A stretch of 64,000 nt of DNA from Falcatimonas sp. MSJ-15. Lineage in GTDB: Bacteria; Bacillota; Clostridia; Lachnospirales; Lachnospiraceae. The DNA is taken from NCBI RefSeq assembly GCF_018918265.1, contig NZ_JAHLQC010000001.1, positions 186,001-250,000 on the forward strand, given 5' to 3'. The translations under genes were made by a program, and so were the position numbers. Shown piece by piece: positions 57,079-64,000 of the stretch. Every line of letters starts with the position of its first letter. The first letter of the stretch is position 1. The notes under the pieces were generated by a model. That model was not told the DNA's origin, ran no database searches, and saw only the letters and a program-made list of their open reading frames with translations.

Positions 57079-58296
57079 ATGTCTGGAAAGAAAAAAATTG
57101 GCAAAATGTTTGTTATTGCCTTGCTCTTGTGCCCTTCGGTAAATAGATTTCTTGATGTAGCACTTATTCTATATGAAACTAATTGTGAGTTAGTCGGGGC
57201 AAATAACAATACTGATAGTGAAATAGCAGGTACGGAATTGGTATATGATTATGTTGAAAAAGGCAAAAACAGTGATAAGAAGTGGCAAAGCGATCCATTT
57301 TATGCGATGTTAACAGAAGCTGATAATGAAAAAGAGCAAAATGAAGATAACAACAGAGAGATAAGCAAAGATAATGGCAAAGATAGTACTAGTAAAGATA
57401 ATGATAGTGGAGTTGACAATACTAAAGATAAAGGATGTATATCAAAAAATAGTGAGAATGAAAGTACAGAAGAAACTGATAATGATGTATATGATGAATC
57501 AGAAGAGACTTTGGCTATTGGGACAAAAACATTTACAGATGAACAGTTAAAAGACTATAATTACCTGTATAATACTTTTTATACAGTAGACAGTACAACG
57601 ATGCTTTCTGACGAATTACTCAATGGAGAAAAATTTCTTGCAAAAGATTTGACAATAGATAAGAATCCAAAAGTACCACAGATTCTTATTTTACATACAC
57701 ATTCACAAGAGTTCTTTGCTGATTCAGATGTTAATGATATTACCACAGGGATAGTCGGAGTTGGGGATTATCTTACAGAACTGCTCACTAAAAAAGGATA
57801 TAATGTCATCCATGACAGAAGTATATATGATTATGTAGATGGTATTCTTGACAGAAATAATGCATATACGCTTGCAAGTGAAGGCGCAAAGAAGATAATT
57901 GAAGATAATCCGACAATTGAGATAGTAATAGATCTGCACAGAGATGGCATTGGCGATGAGTCTAAGCATATAACTACGGATGTTGCCGGTCAGACAGTAG
58001 CACCAGTTATGTTTTTTAATGGAATAAGTTATACCAATAAATTGGGAAATATAGAATATCTGTATAATCCATACATAGAAGACAATCTGGCAACAAGTTT
58101 TCAGTTGAAAATAAAAGCAGAAGAATATTATCCTAACGTGTTTAGAAAGATATATATAAAAGGATACAGATATGTGTTGCATTTAAAACCACGTTCAATG
58201 CTTATAGAAGCGGGATTTCAGACAAATACAAAACAGGAAGTCTGTAATTCTATGGATATACTTGCCGATATCTTTGATATGGTTTTTGCAAAATGA
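57079..58296 (+). CDS. spoIIP: Stage II sporulation protein P (engulfment amidase)
   Basis: 405 residues. N-terminal signal-anchor (about 8-32), a long Asp/Glu/Lys/Asn-rich spacer (about 60-150), then the SpoIIP amidase/endopeptidase domain: LILHTHSQEFF, IDLHRDGIGD and LIEAGFQTNTKQEV, which carry the metal and catalytic residues. Works with SpoIID/SpoIIM to degrade septal wall during engulfment. ATG 57079 is 8 nt after GGAGG; a TTG at 57073 is in frame. Confidence 0.95.
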   Translation: MSGKKKIGKMFVIALLLCPSVNRFLDVALILYETNCELVGANNNTDSEIAGTELVYDYVEKGKNSDKKWQSDPFYAMLTEADNEKEQNEDNNREISKDNGKDSTSKDNDSGVDNTKDKGCISKNSENESTEETDNDVYDESEETLAIGTKTFTDEQLKDYNYLYNTFYTVDSTTMLSDELLNGEKFLAKDLTIDKNPKVPQILILHTHSQEFFADSDVNDITTGIVGVGDYLTELLTKKGYNVIHDRSIYDYVDGILDRNNAYTLASEGAKKIIEDNPTIEIVIDLHRDGIGDESKHITTDVAGQTVAPVMFFNGISYTNKLGNIEYLYNPYIEDNLATSFQLKIKAEEYYPNVFRKIYIKGYRYVLHLKPRSMLIEAGFQTNTKQEVCNSMDILADIFDMVFAK

Positions 58297-58395
58297 ATAC
58301 AGATTTTATGACTTGTTTTGGAAAAAGATAATTATGGCTTGTCAATATGAGCCTGCTGTAATAAAATTAATAAAGTAAATATGGAGGATAAGATT

Positions 58396-59175
58396 ATGGA
58401 CAGACAGAAGAAGACAAAGAAGCAGTTTAATAAAAAATATCTTGGATTAAAGATAATAGCGATATTGGTTTTGATTGTACTGTTAGGAGTTGTAGCCTTT
58501 AATATTTATGTTTCTGATTATTATAAGACAACAATGGATGGTCAGGAATATTTTGTAAGCGATACAGGAGCAGATGTGTTTACAAAAGGTAATAAGATTT
58601 ACTTTGTTCCAAAGAGACCAAGTGATACCGGAATTATATTTTATCCGGGAGCGAAGATAGAAGCTTCAGCATATGCTCCATTAATGAAGATGCTTGCAGA
58701 AAGAGGAATATATTGCATAATATGTGATATGCCATATCATCTTGCATTTTTTGATAAAGATGCAGCAGATGATATTATAGGACAGGAAGAATTTACTAAT
58801 ATTAATCATTGGTATCTTGCAGGACACTCGCTAGGTGGAGCAATGGCAGCGACTTATATTAGTGATAATGCAGCAAAATATGATGGAATAATACTATTAG
58901 CATCATATTCAACAGCAAATCTTAAAAATAGAGGGCTTAAAGTACTTAGTGTATATGGTGATAAGGATGGAATTCTTAATATGGATAAGCTTGAGAAGAA
59001 TTCTGATAATCTTCCGGAGGATGCAATTACAAAAGTAATAGAAAATGGTAATCATTCAGGTTTTGGATGCTATGGAGTACAAAAAGATGACAGCAAAGAT
59101 GCATTAAGCAGCATTGATCAGATTAAGGAGACTGTTCAGATAATTGTAGATTTTATAGTAGATAATCAGAAGTGA
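58396..59175 (+). CDS. Membrane-anchored alpha/beta hydrolase
   Basis: 259 residues. A basic N-terminus and one membrane segment (about 19-41) are followed by an alpha/beta hydrolase fold with nucleophile S145 in GHSLGG, Asp in YGDKDGI, and His in NGNHSGFG. Family resembles the PF12695-type hydrolases. Outside orientation is inferred. Start 58396 follows GGAGG at 58383-58387. In Bacillus the next gene would be lepA; it is absent here. Substrate unknown. Confidence 0.85.
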   Translation: MDRQKKTKKQFNKKYLGLKIIAILVLIVLLGVVAFNIYVSDYYKTTMDGQEYFVSDTGADVFTKGNKIYFVPKRPSDTGIIFYPGAKIEASAYAPLMKMLAERGIYCIICDMPYHLAFFDKDAADDIIGQEEFTNINHWYLAGHSLGGAMAATYISDNAAKYDGIILLASYSTANLKNRGLKVLSVYGDKDGILNMDKLEKNSDNLPEDAITKVIENGNHSGFGCYGVQKDDSKDALSSIDQIKETVQIIVDFIVDNQK

Positions 59176-59363
59176 TTACATAAGTAAGACAATTGCTTAT
59201 AAGAATAATAATTGCTTATAAGAATATTAAAAGATGATATCTAGTTGTTTTTGACAAAATCAGACTAATTATTATGAGAATGATTAGATTAATCGTATAT
59301 GAAAGCTAAGGGAAGGAGAGACTGTTTAGAATATATATAATATATTTTGGGCAGCAGTAACAT

Positions 59364-59981
59364 ATGTTAAAAATAGAAAGAGATAGTGTAATGAATTTTG
59401 AAAATGCAATGCGAGGTGCAAGAAATCCACTCAATAGCTGGGCTAGAATGGATAGCTATGTTGATGAGGATGGTAACTTTGTATTTGGCGATAATGATAT
59501 AGATCTTGCAAAAAGACTTAGAAAAGCAGGAAGTGATCATAGAAAGTTTATGAGACAGATTCTTGTATCATGCGATATAACAGCACCAATGTACTGGTGG
59601 AAAGAATATGATACTTATAAGGTTGCAACAGTAGCTAATTCAACAAGCACAATGCATAAGATTCATTCAAAACCTTTTGATATAGAAGATTTCAGTCATG
59701 ATCATCTTACAGAAGAATCATTAAGAGCTATGAATAATATGATTGAATATCTTGAAAGCATAAGACTTAAATATGTTGAGACAAAAGATAAGAAGTATTG
59801 GTATGATCTTATTCAGCTTCTGCCATCAAGTTATAATCAGATGAGAACATGTACATTTAACTATGAGACACTTGTTAATATATATTTTTCAAGAAGAAAT
59901 CATAAGCTTGATGAGTGGCATACATTCTGTGAATGGATAGAGACACTTCCTTATGCAAAAGAGATAATTATCGCAGAATAG
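59364..59981 (+). CDS. ThyX-like protein of unknown function
   Basis: 205 residues. Overall pattern recalls flavin-dependent thymidylate synthases: FMRQILVSCDITAPMYWWKEYDTYKVATVANS in the middle, LLPSSYNQMRTCTFNYETLVNIYFSRRNHKLDEWHTFCEWIETLPY at the end, where SRRNHKLDEW resembles the ThyX Arg/His-rich C-terminal segment. The canonical RHRxxS motif is not seen. Similar proteins are, from memory, common in clostridia and their phages as hypothetical proteins. A shorter start at 59391 (MNFENAMRG) is possible. Confidence 0.6.
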   Translation: MLKIERDSVMNFENAMRGARNPLNSWARMDSYVDEDGNFVFGDNDIDLAKRLRKAGSDHRKFMRQILVSCDITAPMYWWKEYDTYKVATVANSTSTMHKIHSKPFDIEDFSHDHLTEESLRAMNNMIEYLESIRLKYVETKDKKYWYDLIQLLPSSYNQMRTCTFNYETLVNIYFSRRNHKLDEWHTFCEWIETLPYAKEIIIAE

Positions 59982-60082
59982 AGAACGAGACTTTGTTAAA
60001 AAAAGAATTTTAGTATTAAGAAATGATAAAGAAGAATATTTATGGATATCAGATGCCGATAATATAATAAGAATACTAAGAG

Positions 60083-60118
60083 TCAGTAACTGAACATTAT
60101 AGAAGTTACTGATTTATT
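60083..60118 (+). terminator. Terminator after ThyX-like gene
   Basis: TCAGTAACT (60083-60091) pairs with AGTTACTGA (60104-60112), followed by TTTATTT. Confidence 0.7.
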
Positions 60119-60210
60119 TGTAGTAAGTTTTGTAGTAATACAGTTGAGTAGTAGCACTTAAGCTATGTTTGCAGAACAATATATCTGATAATGATATAGG
60201 GGGAAACATA

Positions 60211-61914
60211 ATGATAAAGATAAGACGAAAAAAGTTTATTAATAGATATGTAAGAATAGTTATTTTTATATTTTTTTTGATAATCCTTTATACAATATAT
60301 ATATCTGTGATTAATGATGGTATAAGAGATAATATAGATATAGGTACAGATGTTAATGTTGAACATAATGGAGAGATATATGAGCATGTTAATATTAATT
60401 CATTCAAATTTGGCACAGTGAGTATAGGTGATAAAGTTACTTTAGATATTCCGATGCCGCAAAGTGATATAGTTGGTGCTATGGTTGAATTTAAAGTATA
60501 TCATTGTGTTATTCATGCATATATGGATGATGAACTTATATATAGTTTTGGTGATCAATATATTCAGAATGGAAAGATGACAGGAAGTGGAACTCATTTT
60601 ATAAGTCTTCCACAGAATTATCAGGGCAAACATCTTATAATTAAGCTCTATGTTACAGAGCAGAATGCGTTTACGACAATACCTAATATTAATTTCCAGA
60701 GTCAGCTTGGGATTATAGAGAATTTTATACAAAGATCTTTTTTACAGATTGTAACATCAATATTTATGCTTGGGATTGGTATTATGCTAATCGGAGTTAT
60801 AGTAATCTTTGGAGATTTATCAAGAGAATATAGAACAATGGGATGGATGGCATGCATAGCGATATCTTCAGCACTATGGGTTATGGCAACGACAGGTATT
60901 ATACAGTTGTTTGTCACTAATTATAGAGTTATAGGATATATAGAGTTTTTGTCATTAGATTTTTTGTTACTATTTTTCCTTATATTCATATATGAACTTC
61001 ACTATGAACGAAAAGTCAAGATACCTCTAGGTGGACTTATAATAATGACGATAATATTTATCTTGACAAGTATTATATGTGACATTACGAATATTGCACA
61101 TTTACCGGAATTTTTAACAGCATATCATACATTGGCAGTAATTGTATTCTTTGTAACTATAACAGTAAGTTTCTTACAATGGAGAAGAAATAAGGATTCA
61201 TCAGAGGGAATACTCTTAAAAGGTATATTGTTTGTACTAATTGTGTTAATTCTTGAACTTATAAGATTTAATGGCGAAAAGTATCTGAGTGGCTTTTTTA
61301 AGGGAATGACAGTTAGTATACTTCCTATAGGAATAGTAGTCTTTATTGTGTCAATGTTTGCAATGTATGTAGTGAGAATGGTTAGAAGTTTTCATGAGAA
61401 TATAGAGAAACAGACACTTATGCATATTGCGTATACGGATGTGCTTACAGGAGTGCCAAACAGAGCAAGATGTGAGGATATGTTTAGTGAGTATAATGAT
61501 AATGTAGATGAATATACAATATTTAATTTTGATCTTAATAATTTTAAAAATATAAATGATACATATGGACATGCAACAGGTGATAGTCTTTTAGTTGATT
61601 TTGCTACAATAGCTAATAAAACATTTGAAAAATATGGATTTTTTGGAAGAATGGGTGGCGATGAGTTTATAGGACTTATTAACAGTTGCGATGAGCATAA
61701 GATAGCTAATCTGATTAGAGGATTACAAGAAGAGATCAGAAAAAATAATGAGAATACTACAAGAGAATATAAAATATCAGTATCATTTGGATATAAGAGT
61801 AAAGAAAAGCTAGAAGATATTACTATATGGGATGCCTACAAGATGGCTGATAAGAGTATGTATGAATATAAACAGGCATATAAAAAAGCACAAGGCGAAA
61901 ATGAAGAGTGTTAA
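60211..61914 (+). CDS. Membrane diguanylate cyclase (7TM/DISM-like sensor)
   Basis: 567 residues. N-terminal membrane helix, extracytoplasmic beta domain (about 45-180), seven or so membrane segments (about 185-400) and a GGDEF domain with intact GGDEF at 482-486 (GRMGGDEFIG). No RxxD inhibitory site precedes it. It should make c-di-GMP in response to an outside ligand. ATG 60211 follows AGGGGG. Single gene ending in a strong terminator. Confidence 0.92.
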   Translation: MIKIRRKKFINRYVRIVIFIFFLIILYTIYISVINDGIRDNIDIGTDVNVEHNGEIYEHVNINSFKFGTVSIGDKVTLDIPMPQSDIVGAMVEFKVYHCVIHAYMDDELIYSFGDQYIQNGKMTGSGTHFISLPQNYQGKHLIIKLYVTEQNAFTTIPNINFQSQLGIIENFIQRSFLQIVTSIFMLGIGIMLIGVIVIFGDLSREYRTMGWMACIAISSALWVMATTGIIQLFVTNYRVIGYIEFLSLDFLLLFFLIFIYELHYERKVKIPLGGLIIMTIIFILTSIICDITNIAHLPEFLTAYHTLAVIVFFVTITVSFLQWRRNKDSSEGILLKGILFVLIVLILELIRFNGEKYLSGFFKGMTVSILPIGIVVFIVSMFAMYVVRMVRSFHENIEKQTLMHIAYTDVLTGVPNRARCEDMFSEYNDNVDEYTIFNFDLNNFKNINDTYGHATGDSLLVDFATIANKTFEKYGFFGRMGGDEFIGLINSCDEHKIANLIRGLQEEIRKNNENTTREYKISVSFGYKSKEKLEDITIWDAYKMADKSMYEYKQAYKKAQGENEEC

Positions 61915-61955
61915 AAAGTATTAAGAAAAATATTAATGTGATACTAAAAAATATA

Positions 61956-62006
61956 AAAAAGCAGATGCTTAACAACTGACTAGGATTGTTAGCATCTGCT
62001 TTTTAA
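61956..62006. terminator. Terminator between diguanylate cyclase and surface protein genes
   Basis: AAAAGCAGATGCTTAACAA pairs with TTGTTAGCATCTGCTTTT. Works for both convergent genes. Confidence 0.9.
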
Positions 62007-62066
62007 TTAGGGCTTAATAGAACAGATTGGTAAAATATTAATTCTATTATTTGTTATTTGTTTTTA

Positions 62067-63911
62067 TTACTTTTTCTTTAATTTGCCTAATGTACAGGCT
62101 ATAAGTGTTACAAGTGATGATAATGAAACTGCTCCTAAGAAAAGTATATTGTGTGTATCGCCAGTATTAATTTCTTCACTGGCAAGTACTTCCGGTTTCT
62201 TTTCTTTTACAATTTCCATACCCAGAACTTCACCTTTTTTAGTAGGATTATTAGTGGTAGTTTCTTTTACTATTTCAGTTCCAAGAATACCAGTTGGCTT
62301 TTTAGTAGTAACTTCTTCTGTAGTGGTATTTTCTTCTTCGTAAGGTGTACTTGTTATTTCTGGAACTTTAGTAGTAGTCTCTTCCTCTGTAGTTCTAGTG
62401 ACTGTCTCAGGTTCAGTATGATGAGGCTTTGTAGTCTCAGGTTCAGTATGATGAGGTTTTGTAGTCTCAGGTTCAGTATGATGAGGCTTTGTAGTCTCAG
62501 GTTCGGTATGATGAGGTTTTGTAGTCTCAGGTTCAGTATGATGAGGCTTTGTAGTCTCAGGAACAGTAACCGGAGCAGTAGTAACTTCTTCAGTAGTAGT
62601 CTCAGGAACAGTAACTGGAGTAGTAGTAACTTCTTCGGTAGTAGTCTCAGGAACAGTAACCGGAGTAGTAGTAACTTCTTCAGTAGTAGTCTCAGGAACA
62701 GTAACCGGAGTAGTAGTAACTTCTTCAGTAGTGGTCTCAGGAACAGTAACTGGAGTAGTAGTAACTTCTTCAGTAGTGGTCTCAGGAACAGTAACCGGAG
62801 TAGTAGTAACTTCTTCGGTAGTGGTCTCAGGAACAGTAACCGGAGTAGTAGTAACTTCTTCGGTAGTAGTCTCAGTAGGAAGAGTAGAAGTTTCTTCACT
62901 TAAGTTATCAGATAAAAAGTGCCATTCATTACCTGAATTAGTGAAGAATTTACTTACTATATGTCCACGACCACATCCACCAAGTGCGATATTGGCTTCT
63001 GGTGCAACGAATATACCACATCCTTCGGAGATTGTGATAATAGTATCGTTGAAGTCACTCAGATTCCATATGATAGTATCTGAGTTAAGTGCATTATCAC
63101 TTGCTGAATTAGTACCATTTATAAAATATCTATTGATATAGACATTTTCAGTAACAAGATTGGTAACTTCATCGTTAACATAAGTGACTGCACCGTCATT
63201 AACAAGTTTTATGATAATTGCCTGATTATCATTTTTGTAAAACTTTAGTCCACCTGGTTGAATACATTTGTATTGACTTAATGGAACATATACTGTACAG
63301 ATTGAGTCTGCACAATTTCTTACATCGATAACAGCATTATTCATATCTGACAGAGATACAACTGCGCCTTCAGTTGTATCGTCTGCAGTATATTCATTAA
63401 CTGAATCAGATACTTCGTCAATAGTGGCATCAACATTCATATAATCTGGGTCAAATGCAACATTAACGCCTGATGAATTGGCAAGAAGAATTCTTGAACC
63501 ATTTTCAAATGTAAGATTTGTTCCGTCAATAGTATAATTAGTACCTACGACAAGGTTATTAGTAGGATAGAGCTGGATAGTACCCGAAGTGAGTTCTTTC
63601 ATATAGATAGTTCCACCTACATTTGTGAATTTACCTGTGCTGTTGCCGGAATCTGCCTGACCTGCAAATATAACATGATCGGAAGCAAAATTAGATTCCA
63701 TGTCGGCATTGACACTTAGCTTATTACATATTATTCCATAATACGCAGCATCACCAATGATATTATATATATTGGTTTGCACAGGTGCGGTTGGGTTTTG
63801 GGCAAAAGTTACCAAAGATATACTTCCTGTTGTGACAACAATAGATAGTGCAACAGCAATATAAGCTTTGTTTGCCATTTTTACATATTTTTTTAAATTC
63901 ATTCGAGTCAT
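62067..63911 (-). CDS. Repeat-rich wall-anchored surface protein, choice-of-anchor-A-like
   Basis: 614 residues. Signal peptide (about 1-37, ending TFAQ), then a beta-rich head (about 40-335) like the choice-of-anchor A domain: NIYNIIGDAAYYGIICNKLSVNADMES, GGTIYM, TIITISEGCGIFVAPEANIALGGCGRGHIV, EWHFLS. Next come seven 15-residue TTTEEVTTTPVTVPE repeats and five 10-residue KPHHTEPETT repeats, a Thr-rich spacer, and a C-terminal hydrophobic segment with LKKK tail preceded by EEINTGDTHN, a non-standard sorting-like site. Start ATG 63911 after GGAGG. Probably an exposed adhesin or stalk protein; function not shown. Confidence 0.87.
   Translation of the reverse strand: MTRMNLKKYVKMANKAYIAVALSIVVTTGSISLVTFAQNPTAPVQTNIYNIIGDAAYYGIICNKLSVNADMESNFASDHVIFAGQADSGNSTGKFTNVGGTIYMKELTSGTIQLYPTNNLVVGTNYTIDGTNLTFENGSRILLANSSGVNVAFDPDYMNVDATIDEVSDSVNEYTADDTTEGAVVSLSDMNNAVIDVRNCADSICTVYVPLSQYKCIQPGGLKFYKNDNQAIIIKLVNDGAVTYVNDEVTNLVTENVYINRYFINGTNSASDNALNSDTIIWNLSDFNDTIITISEGCGIFVAPEANIALGGCGRGHIVSKFFTNSGNEWHFLSDNLSEETSTLPTETTTEEVTTTPVTVPETTTEEVTTTPVTVPETTTEEVTTTPVTVPETTTEEVTTTPVTVPETTTEEVTTTPVTVPETTTEEVTTTPVTVPETTTEEVTTAPVTVPETTKPHHTEPETTKPHHTEPETTKPHHTEPETTKPHHTEPETTKPHHTEPETVTRTTEEETTTKVPEITSTPYEEENTTTEEVTTKKPTGILGTEIVKETTTNNPTKKGEVLGMEIVKEKKPEVLASEEINTGDTHNILFLGAVSLSSLVTLIACTLGKLKKK
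62411..62560. repeat. Five 30-bp tandem repeats coding KPHHTEPETT
   Basis: Units at 62411, 62441, 62471, 62501 and 62531 differ at only a few bases. His/Pro-rich stalk within the surface protein. Confidence 0.95.
62561..62875. repeat. Seven 45-bp tandem repeats coding TTTEEVTTTPVTVPE
   Basis: Units every 45 bp from 62561, nearly identical and in frame, forming the upper stalk. Copy number is likely variable. Confidence 0.95.
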
Positions 63912-64000
63912 TTACAATCCTCCAAAACAAAAAAACTCTTATATAAGTATATGTTTTAAAGCTCGTCAGCTTTATAGCAAATAGTATTTTATTATCGGAT

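Noticed and set aside
59982-60210. c-di-GMP riboswitch before the diguanylate cyclase
   Set aside because: Only a simple terminator-like hairpin was found; no conserved GEMM pattern.
62151-62903. Long frames opposite the surface protein repeats
   Set aside because: They are by-products of the in-frame 30- and 45-bp repeats on the minus strand and have no start signals.

Overview
The window is low-GC DNA from a spore-forming anaerobic Firmicute, most likely a Lachnospiraceae member of the Lachnospira / Eubacterium eligens type. That assignment is inferred from AT-rich codon use, strong AGGAGG ribosome sites, the sporulation genes gpr and spoIIP, T-box control, Thr/Glu-rich linkers in surface proteins and a pectin/starch-oriented exported protein set. 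No rRNA, tRNA, phage or CRISPR locus was found. The only mobile element recognised is one IS1634-family insertion sequence.

Layout. 1-2094: a cut-off exported lipoprotein of the polygalacturonate-binding beta-helix type. 2.5-5.7 kb: isocitrate dehydrogenase, then a convergent HAD-phosphatase/pyridoxal-kinase fusion. 5.8-10.2 kb: SseB-domain protein, Rel (p)ppGpp enzyme, small CBS-pair protein and YczE-type membrane protein. 10.3-12.5 kb: a T-box leader driving a CstA-type transporter. 12.8-19.2 kb: a MATE pump, oligoendopeptidase F and the MetNIQ methionine importer. 19.6-24.1 kb: a large secreted GH13 amylase and a GtrA protein. 24.1-29 kb: a second MATE pump, a DUF1653 protein with an internal 4 x 42-bp repeat, and a P-type ATPase. 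29.2-34.4 kb: argH plus a CsbB-type glycosyltransferase/YfhO pair. 34.6-42.5 kb: argG divergent from argCJBD across ArgR-box-like DNA, the operon being followed closely by an orphan solute-binding lipoprotein. 42.7-58.3 kb: comEA, a two-component system, a GerMN lipoprotein, comEC, two MATE genes separated by the IS, then holA, rpsT, gpr and spoIIP. From memory of Bacillus subtilis, the order comEA-comEC-holA-rpsT-gpr-spoIIP is ancestral, here expanded by insertions. 58.4-63.9 kb: a membrane-anchored alpha/beta hydrolase, a ThyX-like protein, a diguanylate cyclase and a repeat-rich wall-anchored surface protein.

Themes. Nutrient sensing is prominent: Rel with a possible second-messenger partner, T-box, ArgR boxes, MetNIQ and a diguanylate cyclase. 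Short tandem repeats of several unrelated sequences sit at gene ends beside terminators, and other in-frame repeats lie inside exposed or variable proteins. The IS carries an unusually long 82-bp target duplication that appears to duplicate a complete promoter, so the downstream MATE gene may have kept its own. I found no obviously new multi-gene defence or biosynthetic system. The best leads are the rel-CBS operon, the T-box on cstA, the promoter-duplicating IS with an attenuator in front of a MATE gene, the cationic amphipathic tail of the amylase, and a possible AUU start in comEC.
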